A model generated the notes under the pieces. That model saw only the letters and a program-made list of their open reading frames with translations. It searched no databases and was not told the DNA's origin. A stretch of 64,000 bases of DNA from Methylomonas paludis (GTDB lineage Bacteria; Pseudomonadota; Gammaproteobacteria; Methylococcales; Methylomonadaceae). Positions 37,574 to 46,453 of this stretch are shown piece by piece (position 1 is the stretch's first letter; every line of letters begins with the position of its first letter). A program made the translations under genes and the position numbers. Location of the stretch: assembly GCF_018734325.1 (NCBI RefSeq), contig NZ_CP073754.1, positions 1,240,001 through 1,304,000 on the forward strand, in the 5' to 3' direction.

Positions 37574-37864
37574 ATGTTTAAAACAGACAATATCTATTCT
37601 CTGACCGATTTCCAGCGAAATGCCCGCACCCACCTTGATCGTCTAAAACAATTAGGCCTGCCGGAAATATTAACGGTAAATGGTCAAGCGGAAATTGTGG
37701 TGCAAGATGCCGCTGCATATCAACCGCGGGTAGATAAGCTGGAAGCTATTGAAGGAATCCGCAAGGGCTTGGAAGCCATGAAACAGGTCGGGATGTCGAG
37801 GCGTTTTTTAGCGAATTTGAGCGTAAACACGCGCTTGATCAGTGAAACGTTATCAAATCTTTAG
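37574..37864 (+). pseudogene. Phd/YefM-type antitoxin, C-terminally frameshifted orphan
   Basis: The first ~73 residues are normal for the family: YSLTDFQRNARTHLDRLKQL, GLPEILTVNGQAEIVVQD, AIEGIRKGLEAMKQVG. After that the annotated frame reads MSRRFLANLSVNTR. In the +1 frame the usual end DVEAFFSEFERKHALDQ is intact, with a stop at 37843-37845. A one-base change near 37788 therefore broke the toxin-binding tail. No toxin gene follows. DNA binding could persist. Confidence 0.75.
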
Positions 37865-37906
37865 TCTCCGCAAGCCGAACAAAACTTGACAGGGGTTTAA
37901 ATGTAG

Positions 37907-37933
37907 CCTCGATGCAAGGTACTGGAATCGAGG
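37907..37933. repeat. CCTCGAT/ATCGAGG hairpin repeat
   Basis: CCTCGAT-GCAAGGTACTGGA-ATCGAGG, preceded by GTAG as in the other copies. The rest of 37865-38007 contains nothing recognised. Confidence 0.75.
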
Positions 37934-38007
37934 GATTGGCGCCTATCACCGCTTAGTCTGCGTCAGACTTTATCGAAGTCGAAGCCTGACACTTAAACGA
38001 TAAAAAA

Positions 38008-38349
38008 TTACTGTCCCACACCTTGCGCAAAGCCATTCTTGGCAAAATAGGCCGCCAGATCATCAATTTCTGCATCACTCAATTTGGCGGTAACGCCGTT
38101 CATGAAAGGCGCAATCCGGGTTTTACTCCGGTAATCGCGCAATTTATTGGCCAGATAAGTTTGTTTTTGACCAATAATATTGGGCGGCATCAAATCTACC
38201 CTAATATTGGCTGGGCCGTGGCAGCCGCCGCACACATAATAAGCGGTGTCGGCAGTGGAGGTCGGTTTTTTATCCAGCAAGGCACAGGCTGGTAACGCCA
38301 GGGCCAGCAGCAGTAAACTAGAAATACGGTAAAAGCGGATTGAAGTCAT
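38008..38349 (-). CDS. Monohaem cytochrome c, lipoprotein-like
   Basis: A 113-aa class I cytochrome c. The signal segment SSLLLLALALPACALL has a lipobox-like LPAC. Haem motif CGGCH, then a distal Met in PFMNGVTAKLSD and a C-terminal helix DDLAAYFAKNG. Periplasmic or outer-membrane-anchored electron carrier. It is the last gene of a three-gene reverse-strand cluster, 8 nt after the next cytochrome gene, so very probably co-transcribed with it. Confidence 0.85.
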   Translation of the reverse strand: MTSIRFYRISSLLLLALALPACALLDKKPTSTADTAYYVCGGCHGPANIRVDLMPPNIIGQKQTYLANKLRDYRSKTRIAPFMNGVTAKLSDAEIDDLAAYFAKNGFAQGVGQ

Positions 38350-38357
38350 GGCGGCAA

Positions 38358-38759
38358 TTAGTGGTGCAAGTGGGCGTAATATTCGGACAGATTGATGATA
38401 TCCACATCGCTGAGGCCGGCGGCGAGCTCATTCATCGGTGCCGCGTGGCGTAACTGGCGGCGATAGGCTTCCAGAGCCGCACACAGATACAGCGGTTGCT
38501 GACCGGCCAGATTAGGAATGTCATCCGCAATGCTGATGCCTTGCTGACCGTGGCAGGCGGCGCAGCGGGTTTCCGCCAGTTGTTTGATAGCGGTCTGGCC
38601 GTTGTCGGCATCGGCAGGATCATCGTTGCTGACACCATGACCCATGTGGCGATGATCCACCGGGCAGCTGCCGGACGGGCTGGCCGCCAGACTGATGCTG
38701 CTAAAGCAGCATGTGATTACCAGCAATAAAACAGATAACTTGGTTTGCATCATAAACAT
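38358..38759 (-). CDS. Monohaem cytochrome c, secreted
   Basis: A 133-aa protein; starts at 38759, 38753 or 38750 are all in frame and no ribosome binding site decides. A signal peptide (KLSVLLLVITCCFSSISLAA) leads to a His/Asp-rich linker (DHRHMGHGVSNDDPAD) and the haem motif CAACH. The distal Met is in HAAPMNELAAGLSDVDI. Likely shuttles electrons between the outer-membrane cytochrome-porin encoded upstream and inner-membrane carriers (inference). Confidence 0.85.
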   Translation of the reverse strand: MFMMQTKLSVLLLVITCCFSSISLAASPSGSCPVDHRHMGHGVSNDDPADADNGQTAIKQLAETRCAACHGQQGISIADDIPNLAGQQPLYLCAALEAYRRQLRHAAPMNELAAGLSDVDIINLSEYYAHLHH

Positions 38760-38856
38760 AGAGTGTGTAGTAAACCGTAAATAAAATCAGCCGCTTGGAT
38801 TAAGCGCCCATCAGTGCCGGCGCAGCCATCGTTAACCGGCGTTGTCAATACCATCC

Positions 38857-40269
38857 TTAAAACATCATATTGCCGACAAAATATAAGGTGTTGTTGGCTT
38901 CCGGGCTGCGGCCACTGCCATCGTAATTCCGGGTGCCGCCGTTAAACTGAGTATATGCCAGATATTGCGCGGACAGACGCAGATTGAAATACGGATCGCT
39001 CACCGCAGCCGCCTTACCAAACGGCACATAATCCAGCTGGAACATAAAATAATTAGTGTTCGGCGAATTATTGGCACTGCCGGAGATATCGCCATTGGGG
39101 TACATCAGGGTATCGGAACTGCCGGTCATCGCATTCCAGCCGGCGCTGAGATTATAGGTTTGCTGATAAGTCCACATACCCATCAGCATAATGCTGTTTA
39201 AATGATTTTTGGCATTAGCCGAGTAACCCAAAGCCCGGCTGGCATTCATGGTCATGTCGTCGCGGGTATAGCGGAACATGGCCATCAGCATATTGTCGTC
39301 ATTCAACATATAAGAATAGTTGGCATCGGCATTGTATTCCACATAAGTGTCAGTGCCGAAGTTGCGGGCATAATGCGGATAAACTTTGGATGCCAAACCG
39401 TAAGTACCCACCATCATAGTGTGCGGGCCAATACTGTGCTGCAAAAACATCCGCCAGTACGGTGCTCCACCGTCTATCAAACCGGATTGCGGGGCATCGC
39501 CCATCGAACCTCCTGCCCAAACACCCAGGCCTTGGGCCATATTATGTGATTGCGAGGTATAGCCGCCAGCTTCCAGATATAGATGGTTGTCTATCATCAC
39601 ATAGGTAGTGGCGCCGGCGGTATTGGCACCCATCATCAGGTTTTGCAGATACGGCTGGGCATTGGGCCGGACAGTGGTGGCCGACATATTATAAGGGTAC
39701 ATCCAGGCGAACGAAGTCATCCAGAAGTCGGACATGGTGGGGCCGTTGTTCACGGTAACTCCGTATGTCAGTTGATGATCGGCAATGCTGGCATGATTGG
39801 CAAAGCGGATGTCGGCCATTGCCAACGTCACGGATTTACCCACTTGCGGGCTTAAATTAAGCTGTAGATAACTGCCGATTTTCTCAGTAACCCGGCCGGT
39901 GTAATACAGCGCGGTCCAGTCGTTTACCGCATTATTGTTGGGTTTGGAGTTGTCGTAATACTGGCCGGCAGGGACATCTTTTTGAGTATTGCTGATAGAA
40001 CCCACCACTTCCAGCGCAAACGGGTTAATCGCATCCGGCAATTTGTTGGCGTGACCGGCCACATAACCGTCCAACTTGAATTTTTGGCCATATTGAGTTA
40101 ACCACGGCCCGTAAGCCTGCATATGGCAAGCTGCACAGGGTTCGCCGGTCTGTCTGGCAAAGGCGGTGGTGGCCGCCGCCTGTTGCAGCGGGGCCGCAGT
40201 CAGCAAAATCAGGCAAAACAGCCCAAGCCAAAAGCGGAAGCGGGTTAGTGATAATAAAGTATAAAACAT
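38857..40269 (-). CDS. Cyc2-like fused cytochrome c-porin
   Basis: 470 aa from the ATG at 40269; a TTG start 15 codons earlier is less likely. A signal peptide (FWLGLFCLILLTAAPLQQAA) is followed at once by FARQTGEPCAACHMQAYGP, a single haem site at residues 45-49. The FARQTG..C..CH pattern is the hallmark of Cyc2, the iron-oxidising monohaem cytochrome fused to a porin. The remaining ~410 residues are a beta-barrel: alternating aromatic strands, Asn/Gly-rich loops and a terminal Phe (LYFVGNMMF). Two small cytochromes follow on the same strand, consistent with an outer-membrane electron conduit. Related uncharacterised cytochrome-porins exist, so the electron donor or acceptor is not proven. 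Confidence 0.72.
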   Translation of the reverse strand: MFYTLLSLTRFRFWLGLFCLILLTAAPLQQAAATTAFARQTGEPCAACHMQAYGPWLTQYGQKFKLDGYVAGHANKLPDAINPFALEVVGSISNTQKDVPAGQYYDNSKPNNNAVNDWTALYYTGRVTEKIGSYLQLNLSPQVGKSVTLAMADIRFANHASIADHQLTYGVTVNNGPTMSDFWMTSFAWMYPYNMSATTVRPNAQPYLQNLMMGANTAGATTYVMIDNHLYLEAGGYTSQSHNMAQGLGVWAGGSMGDAPQSGLIDGGAPYWRMFLQHSIGPHTMMVGTYGLASKVYPHYARNFGTDTYVEYNADANYSYMLNDDNMLMAMFRYTRDDMTMNASRALGYSANAKNHLNSIMLMGMWTYQQTYNLSAGWNAMTGSSDTLMYPNGDISGSANNSPNTNYFMFQLDYVPFGKAAAVSDPYFNLRLSAQYLAYTQFNGGTRNYDGSGRSPEANNTLYFVGNMMF

Positions 40270-40973
40270 GGCCGGATAAATAGGTCGGTACGAATAAGCT
40301 GATACCGTCTGCAACTATTACGCCAGTTCCTAGTCAAAACTGCCAGTTAAAGTCGGAATATCCCAGTAATCCCAGTAAAAACAGGCTGTTATGGTTTTAT
40401 TTCAATTGGTTCTGCTGTGTGCTTAAGCAGACAATCATAAGTTTCTTAGATATAATTTAATTAAACTATGTTATTTAAATCAAAATTATCGGAATAAGGC
40501 CCTTAGTAAGACTTGGTGAATCATTCTGAAAACTAGATAAAAATACCGGTTAACGGTTGATTAAATTTTTTTAATATTATGATATATAAGTAAAAAAGTT
40601 ATAAGCCGCTATACAGCCTTAGTCTGCATACTTTTGCTTGTTCGCTACAGTGATAGTGATTGGGCTTTAATTAAACTATGTTATTTAGCTTAATTAAGCT
40701 ATGTTATTTAAACAAGTTAAGGTTATTTAACACATTAATCAGCGTGTGTTAGGCCAGTGTCTGCGGTCTAACGCCAAAAACAAAGCGTCTTCACCTGGGC
40801 CGGATTTGACAATACCGATTTATCTGGGGTATCAGCCAACATTAAATACCGACAAAAACCCTCGGATTAAGTTTGTGTTACAAAAGCCGCGGGAATGCTG
40901 GTATTATTACAGCCATCATCAAGGCTTTTAAGCTTAGGATGTGGGCTAACTTGCCAAGCAAAGGACACTTAAC
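40270..40973. promoter_or_regulatory. AT-rich regulatory region with three TTAAACTATGTTATTTA repeats
   Basis: TTAAACTATGTTATTTA occurs at 40461-40477 and 40671-40687, and a variant TTAAGCTATGTTATTTA at 40694-40710. The stretch is much richer in A+T than its surroundings. It separates the Cyc2-like gene (reverse) from a small secreted-protein gene (forward), so the repeats may be regulator sites for either. No gene is supported in it. Confidence 0.45.
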
Positions 40974-41200
40974 ATGTCAGGATATCCAAGCGCGTTTGCT
41001 ACCGCGCTGCTTGTTTTTGTATTGGTTTGCATCCCCTTATCCGCCGTGAGTCAAGATAGATCGGCTTATTCGCTTACTCAGGGCTATATGCCGCAGGGCA
41101 AATTTTTGCAGCCGCCGCAAATAATGCGGCTTATTTGGCTACAATTCCCGTCAGGCAAGCCGCACTGGAACCAGTAGCCGGTTTGGCGGTCACTGTTTAG
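40974..41200 (+). pseudogene. Small secreted protein, probably frameshifted
   Basis: ATG 40974 follows AAGGAC. The start is a good signal peptide (FATALLVFVLVCIPLSAVSQ). In frame the product ends at 41177 as RLIWLQFPSGKPHWNQ. In another frame the same DNA reads ANNAAYLATIPVRQAALEPV, ending ...GLAVTV at 41200, which looks much more protein-like. So a small indel near 41110-41120 is likely. Family unknown. Confidence 0.4.
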
Positions 41201-41254
41201 ACATCACCCATAAATATCCGCCATTACACTGCTGTCTTTTATCTCTGATCAAGC

Positions 41255-42247
41255 ATGACCACAACCACCTTTCTGACCGGCGCGACCGGTTTTATAGGCG
41301 CAGCCGTTGCGCGTACCTTAATCAACAAAGGCCATAGTCTGCGGGTTTTGTCACGTCCCGGTAACGACCGCCGTAACCTGGCCGGCTTAAATGTCAGCAT
41401 TATCGAAGGTGATCTGCTCAAACCGGAAACCTATCAACACGCGCTGGCCGGTTGTCATAACCTGTTTCATGTGGCTGCCGATTACCGTTTGTGGGTGCCG
41501 GATGCCCGCGCGATGCACGATGTCAATATTCAGGGTACTCAAAATCTGATGCTGGCTGCCCAGGCGGCTGGTGTGCAGCGCATTGTTTATACCAGCTCGG
41601 TAGCGACGCTGGGTCTTGACAAGACCGGTCAGTCTGCCAGCGAGCAGACACCATCCAGTCTGGATGATATGATCGGCGTTTATAAACAATCCAAATATCT
41701 GGCCGAAGCAGCCGTGATGGATTTAATTAAACGGCGTCAGCTGCCGGCAGTGATCGTAAATCCCACCACCCCGATTGGCCCGCGCGATGTTAAACCCACA
41801 CCCACCGGGCGGATTATTGTCGATGCCGTTAAAGGCCGGATGCCGGCTTATGTGGATACCGGTTTAAATATCGTCCATGTGGATGATGTGGCCCAGGGCC
41901 ACTGGCTGGCTTTTGAACGCGGTAAAATTGGTGAACGTTATATTCTGGGGGGCGATAATCTGGCACTCAGCGAAATCCTCGGCATCATCGCCCAAATAGA
42001 CGGGCATAATCCACCCAAAATCAAACTGCCCTGTAAAGCCATCTACCCAGTCGCGCTGCTGATGGAACTGGCCGCCCGCCTGACCGGCTGCGAACCCAGA
42101 ATTACCACCGATGCCTTGCGTATGGCAGAAAACAAAATGTACTTCTCCTCCACCAAAGCCGAACGGGAACTGGGTTATCAAGCCAGACCGGCTCATGCGG
42201 CCATAGCCGATGCCATCAGCTGGTTTAGAGGCGAGGGTTATTTTTAA
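41255..42247 (+). CDS. hpnA: Hopanoid-associated sugar epimerase HpnA
   Basis: A 330-aa short-chain dehydrogenase/epimerase. NAD-binding TGATGFIGAAVARTLI, then RVLSRPGNDRRNLAGL and FHVAADYRLWVPDARAMHDV. The catalytic Tyr-Lys are in MIGVYKQSKYLAE. The block NPTTPIGPRDVKPTPTGRII is highly characteristic of HpnA, as are GLNIVHVDDVAQGHWLAFE and YILGGDNL. It acts in the cytosol on a sugar linked to hopanoid side-chain biosynthesis. Other hpn genes are not in the window. Confidence 0.92.
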   Translation: MTTTTFLTGATGFIGAAVARTLINKGHSLRVLSRPGNDRRNLAGLNVSIIEGDLLKPETYQHALAGCHNLFHVAADYRLWVPDARAMHDVNIQGTQNLMLAAQAAGVQRIVYTSSVATLGLDKTGQSASEQTPSSLDDMIGVYKQSKYLAEAAVMDLIKRRQLPAVIVNPTTPIGPRDVKPTPTGRIIVDAVKGRMPAYVDTGLNIVHVDDVAQGHWLAFERGKIGERYILGGDNLALSEILGIIAQIDGHNPPKIKLPCKAIYPVALLMELAARLTGCEPRITTDALRMAENKMYFSSTKAERELGYQARPAHAAIADAISWFRGEGYF

Positions 42248-42357
42248 GTTGGCTGGCTTGGTTTTTTTGACTCGTTATATGCAGTAATGCAATTGCATTG
42301 ACCGGCTGTTTTATTAAGCTTACAATTTATAAATCGTGTTCATTTCCGGATATATCG

Positions 42358-42687
42358 ATGTCTACCACCTTAGAAGTAGAATCCACTTTAACTGATCGCT
42401 ACCAAACCACGATTCCGGAAACGGTGCGGCGTGTGTTACACCTGGGTAAACGGGACAAAATTCATTACACCATCCGCCTGAATGGGGAAGTCGTTATCAC
42501 CCGTGCCGACCTTACCGATGGTGACGATCCGGTACTTGGCCAATTTTTGAATTTTATGGTGCGAGATATCAACGAACATCCTGATCGTATCCAGACTATG
42601 GATGGCGGCTTTGTTCAGCGTCTACAGTCACTCACTAAAGATATTGACCTTGATTTGGATGCGCCATTACAGGCGGATAATGAATGA
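42358..42687 (+). CDS. prlF: PrlF-type antitoxin (SpoVT/AbrB fold)
   Basis: 109 aa from ATG 42358; a longer in-frame start 20 codons upstream has no family support. TLTDRYQTTIPETVRRVLHL with GKRDKIHYTIRLNGEVVITR is the swapped-hairpin AbrB-like DNA-binding domain. The C-terminal tail (QSLTKDIDLDLDAPLQADNE) is the acidic toxin-binding part. It overlaps yhaV by 4 nt. Expected to bind its promoter together with YhaV and repress the operon. Confidence 0.9.
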   Translation: MSTTLEVESTLTDRYQTTIPETVRRVLHLGKRDKIHYTIRLNGEVVITRADLTDGDDPVLGQFLNFMVRDINEHPDRIQTMDGGFVQRLQSLTKDIDLDLDAPLQADNE

Positions 42688-43190
42688 GCCGAAATAACGG
42701 CTCTCCTTTGGTCATCCACCGCTGGACTATTTTTGCTCATCCGCTTTTTCTGGCTCAACTTGAAATACTAACTGTGCAGGTAGAAACGCTTAAACAGAAA
42801 GATCCTGCTGGTTACATAAAGAAAAACGCCAGTAAACGCTTGGCGGCCATCGCCAAACTGGCTTTCGAAATCATTCCGCTAGATCCAGCCAGACCGGAAT
42901 ACCGGCAAGGTAGTGCCTTGGGAGAGGAATATAAACACTGGTTTCGAGCCAAGTTTTTTCAGCAATACCGGCTATTTTTCCGCTACCATGCATCAAGCAA
43001 GGTGATCGTATTTGCCTGGGTTAACGATGACGACAGCAAACGCGCCTATGAAAGCGGCGATGATGCGTATCGGGTTTTTCGCAAAATGCTGGCAAATGGA
43101 CATCCGCCGGATAACTGGGATCAGTTGCTGGCGGAAGCCAGTGCAGACACAATAAGTTTGCCAGCAGCCTATCCCAAAACGACCTTGTGA
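42684..43190 (+). CDS. yhaV: YhaV-type mRNA-interferase toxin
   Basis: A 168-aa toxin of the RelE superfamily. Conserved regions: IHRWTIFAHPLFLAQLEIL, IPLDPARPEYRQGSALGEEY, KHWFRAKFFQQYRLFFRYH and VIVFAWVNDDDSKRAYESGD with DAYRVFRKML at the end. It degrades mRNA in a translation-linked way when PrlF is lost. Both partners are full length. Confidence 0.92.
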   Translation: MSRNNGSPLVIHRWTIFAHPLFLAQLEILTVQVETLKQKDPAGYIKKNASKRLAAIAKLAFEIIPLDPARPEYRQGSALGEEYKHWFRAKFFQQYRLFFRYHASSKVIVFAWVNDDDSKRAYESGDDAYRVFRKMLANGHPPDNWDQLLAEASADTISLPAAYPKTTL

Positions 43191-43240
43191 AAATAAGGTT
43201 AGAAATGGCTGATCTGTGAGCTTAATAGAATCCCCCAGAT

Positions 43241-44428
43241 TTAAACCATCAATTCAAAGTTATTTTTCAGTTCAAATCTTGGCAGAGCATATTGGCGAGC
43301 CAGATTATTATTGCCGGCCACTTTCAAATACACACCCAAGGTTTTTTCAGCAATATCTTCCCAGTTATATTTGTTATCAACCCAGGCCCGTAATTCGGTT
43401 TTAGCCGCAGAATCCTGAGTTGTCGCAGCAAACTGTTCCAAACGAGCGGTCAACGCATTGACATCACCCATTTTAAAATAATGATTTGCCGCAATACCCA
43501 CTTCCAAATTGGCCGGAATGTCGCTGGCAATCACTGGCAAACCAAAAGATAAAGCTTCCAACATCGCAATCGGCAAACCTTCATGAGAAGAAGGCAACAC
43601 AAACATACCGGCATGAGTAAACAACTCTTTTAAAGCCAAACCGCTTTGAAAACCGGTCATCACCACATCTTCGTGGCTGGCAGCCGCAGCATGCACCGCA
43701 TCAGTATAAGCATCAGGATGATCAGAACCACCCACAATCACCAATTTCCAGCCCGGCAAACGGCCTTGTTTAAACGCCTCAATCAAATCCAGATGACGTT
43801 TTTCCGGAACCAAACGGCTCACAGTCAAAATATATTTACCGGCAGTCAAACCAAATTTTTCCAAAGTAGCCGCGCTCTCGGTCAAAGCCGGCATCACCAC
43901 CCCATTAGGAATCAAAGTTGAGCGTTTGCCGTACTCATTTCTGACCAGATTTTGTAATACTTCAGAAATCACAATCCGGCCATTAGACATTTTCATGCCA
44001 AAATACTCACCGGTTTTCAGCATGAACTTAGCCATTTTGCCCCATTTTTGGCGATCATAATCCTGACCGTGGTGAGTCACCACCACTTTCAAACCCAATA
44101 AACGCGCCAAAGGCACCATCAAAGAAGGGCCAACCGCATGAATATGCAAAATGTCAGGGCGTTTAATGGCCGCATACAAAACGCCAACCGCCGTGTGAGT
44201 AATGGCTTCCAAAGATTTAGACACAGGCGACCACAAACTGTGGATACGGATACCGTTCCATACTTTACGATGCTCAACTGGTTGATACGGAGCGCGCACA
44301 ATCACATCTACCCGGCAGTCCAAGTCTTGCAAATAAGTGGCCAAATTTTGCACATGGGCCTCAATGCCACCTTGTACATTAGGTAAACCGCGCAATCCAA
44401 GCATCATCACAGATAAAGGGCGTTTCAT
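43241..44428 (-). CDS. Glycosyltransferase family 4
   Basis: A 395-aa GT-B enzyme. N-terminal domain: MMLGLRGLPNVQGGIEAHVQ and DILHIHAVGPSLMVPLARLL. C-terminal nucleotide-sugar domain: YILTVSRLVPEKRHLDLIEA, VIVGGSDHPDAYTD, then VLPSSHEGLPIAMLEALSFG with the E-x7-E motif. AGGAATT precedes the ATG. Probably builds a surface or exopolysaccharide; there are no other polysaccharide genes next to it except an acyltransferase 0.4 kb away. Confidence 0.9.
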   Translation of the reverse strand: MKRPLSVMMLGLRGLPNVQGGIEAHVQNLATYLQDLDCRVDVIVRAPYQPVEHRKVWNGIRIHSLWSPVSKSLEAITHTAVGVLYAAIKRPDILHIHAVGPSLMVPLARLLGLKVVVTHHGQDYDRQKWGKMAKFMLKTGEYFGMKMSNGRIVISEVLQNLVRNEYGKRSTLIPNGVVMPALTESAATLEKFGLTAGKYILTVSRLVPEKRHLDLIEAFKQGRLPGWKLVIVGGSDHPDAYTDAVHAAAASHEDVVMTGFQSGLALKELFTHAGMFVLPSSHEGLPIAMLEALSFGLPVIASDIPANLEVGIAANHYFKMGDVNALTARLEQFAATTQDSAAKTELRAWVDNKYNWEDIAEKTLGVYLKVAGNNNLARQYALPRFELKNNFELMV

Positions 44429-44809
44429 AAATAATTCCTGGTCAAAAAGTTTTTATAGTTATGTTGGGTCGGATAAACACATCCTGTGTTTTGTCATCCG
44501 TTTGTAATGACTACATAAAAGCACTTAGCATGCCAGAATTATCGAAAAGTAAATAATTATTTTGTATTGAGATAACTATATGAAATTAATTGACTTATTT
44601 GTGCAAAATAAAGGTAGCTGCAACTCAAGACCCCATCCTGACAGGGTTTGCCAGGCCGGTTTTGCCAAAACTGGCAGAAGCGGCTTGGCAAAGATGGCCG
44701 GTTGTCAATGGCATTGTGATTCAGTTGGAATGCTATCGTCATCAAATGCGTTTAGGGGCTGATTGTTTTCATATGGCTGGAATGAAGCCTACAGAAGTAT
44801 ATGAGTGTG
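44429..44809. other. Intergenic region, no convincing gene
   Basis: A near-palindrome GCCGGTTTTGCCAAAACTGGC-like hairpin occurs near 44660-44680. Short open frames overlap each other in two phases without family support. AT-rich flanks presumably carry the glycosyltransferase promoter. Confidence 0.4.
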
Positions 44810-45856
44810 TTATTTGTATTTTAGCCGTATTTGATTGATTTTTTTGCGAAGAGGAATGTCATAATACTTTTCAATTAACATTGAAGTTAAAATTAGAATT
44901 ATAGTAAGTAATATTCCGCTGTAAGGGCTGTATAGTCTCTCATTTTCATGTACCAAATTAGAAATAAAGTCGCCAAAAGGTTTATGCAATACATAGATTG
45001 GGTAGCTGGCAGAGCCTAGTGCAAGGAGAAACCATTCAAATCTTGTGGCGGCATTGTTAGATCCAATGATGACGCAAATTGGGTAAATAAAAATAACTAC
45101 GCCCAGATCAATTATCCAGTTAAAGTGGTTTGCATTAGGAATCAATAAGGTTATTGTAACGATAAATATTGAAACCCAAGGGGATATGTTTTTAAGAAAG
45201 CTTTTTTGAAGTAACTCATGATGTCTATGTAACAAAATGCCGGCAAAGATTCCAAAAATTGATCTTGTGAATCCGGCAATAAATGATTTTGTACTGAAAA
45301 AGAAACCAGCATCTAAATTCTGGTGTGCGTATGAAACTATAGCTAGAAGTACGCCAGAGATCACAACAATCAATAATAAGATAATGTTGGTTAACACTGG
45401 TCTAATAATTACATAAATTAAATTTCCAACAAGCTCATAAAAAAGCGACCAGTACGGCCCGTTAAGCGGGAATAGAGCTTTTTCACCATGAAAGTGTAGT
45501 GGTATAAAAATAGAAGTTAACGCGATAACTGCAAATGTATTTTTAATGTTTTCACTATCGAATGCTGTTCCAGTTTGAATTAAAACAGCAATACAGCCAA
45601 CTAATGAGAGTAAGAAAACTGGATAAAGTCTTATTAATCTAATTAATATAAAATCTTTTTTTTCTATACTTTTTGTGATTATCTTTTTGTCGTATGCGTG
45701 TGCAATAACGTATCCACTCAAAATAAAAAAAATATCAACTGCAAGATAGCATCTATGTATTTCTAGGTTCCAAAAGCTATTAGTGTGGCGTGTAAGAACA
45801 AATAACGATGCAATACCCCTTATCCCGTCTAAAAAAACGAATCTATTATTTTTCAT
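44810..45856 (-). CDS. Acyltransferase family 3 (OafA/YrhL-like)
   Basis: A 348-aa integral membrane O-acyltransferase. FLDGIRGIASLFVLTRHTNS contains the catalytic His of the family; AVDIFFILSGYVIAHAYDKK follows, then about ten membrane helices. Much more AT-rich than its neighbours, suggesting a recent import. It likely acetylates a surface polysaccharide sugar. Confidence 0.88.
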   Translation of the reverse strand: MKNNRFVFLDGIRGIASLFVLTRHTNSFWNLEIHRCYLAVDIFFILSGYVIAHAYDKKIITKSIEKKDFILIRLIRLYPVFLLSLVGCIAVLIQTGTAFDSENIKNTFAVIALTSIFIPLHFHGEKALFPLNGPYWSLFYELVGNLIYVIIRPVLTNIILLLIVVISGVLLAIVSYAHQNLDAGFFFSTKSFIAGFTRSIFGIFAGILLHRHHELLQKSFLKNISPWVSIFIVTITLLIPNANHFNWIIDLGVVIFIYPICVIIGSNNAATRFEWFLLALGSASYPIYVLHKPFGDFISNLVHENERLYSPYSGILLTIILILTSMLIEKYYDIPLRKKINQIRLKYK

Positions 45857-46150
45857 GATGTGTTGGAGTATTTTTATTTAAAATATTTTTTAGGTGGTTT
45901 TTAGTTTATATTATTTTATAACATTGGTATTTTATATGTCTAGTTTTTTTGATTAAAATTTTTTGCTATTTTAAATAATTATGATGTTTGCTGCTTATTC
46001 TTGGCAAAATCTAAAGTTCATTATTTCGTATCAATAAATCAATCTCCTGTTTTTCTGTATTTCATTTAATTTCCTGTTATTCAAATCTTAGTCGACTGAT
46101 CTTGTTCGTGGTGTGCGGATGATTTAGTCACTTATCCTTAATCTACATCC
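45857..46150. other. AT-rich boundary before phage module 3
   Basis: About 290 bp of very AT-rich DNA between the acyltransferase (reverse) and the first phage gene (forward). The promoter of the phage operon must lie here, but no clear -35/-10 pair can be chosen. Confidence 0.35.
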
Positions 46151-46453
46151 ATGAACACATCTGATGCCGATAGTGATGCCAGACTTGCCGATGAAAATCG
46201 CTTACGCCGCGAGTTGTTGGCAAAAGCCGATTTTAAGGCGGTGATTGCCACAGCCGAAGGCCGGCGCTTTGTGTGGCGTTTGCTGGCGGAAAGCGGAGTG
46301 CATCAGGGTTCGTTTGCCAGTGATGAACTGGTGATGGCATATCGGGAAGGCAGGCGTTCTTTGGGCTTATGGCTGCAAGGTTTATTTGCCGACTTTCCCG
46401 ATCAGTATCTCCAATTATTAAAAGAGGGTAGGCATGGTGCAGATAAACAATGA
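46151..46453 (+). CDS. Bbp19-like phage protein
   Basis: A 100-aa protein of the Bbp19 type found beside the capsid genes of BPP-1-like phages: TAEGRRFVWRLLAESGVHQG, then YREGRRSLGLWLQGLF and YLQLLKEG. Role in the virion unknown. It overlaps the scaffold gene by 20 nt and opens phage module 3. Confidence 0.78.
   Translation: MNTSDADSDARLADENRLRRELLAKADFKAVIATAEGRRFVWRLLAESGVHQGSFASDELVMAYREGRRSLGLWLQGLFADFPDQYLQLLKEGRHGADKQ

Noticed and set aside
44580-44838. Two overlapping open frames of 60-82 codons
   Set aside because: They run over a palindrome in two phases, with no recognisable domain.
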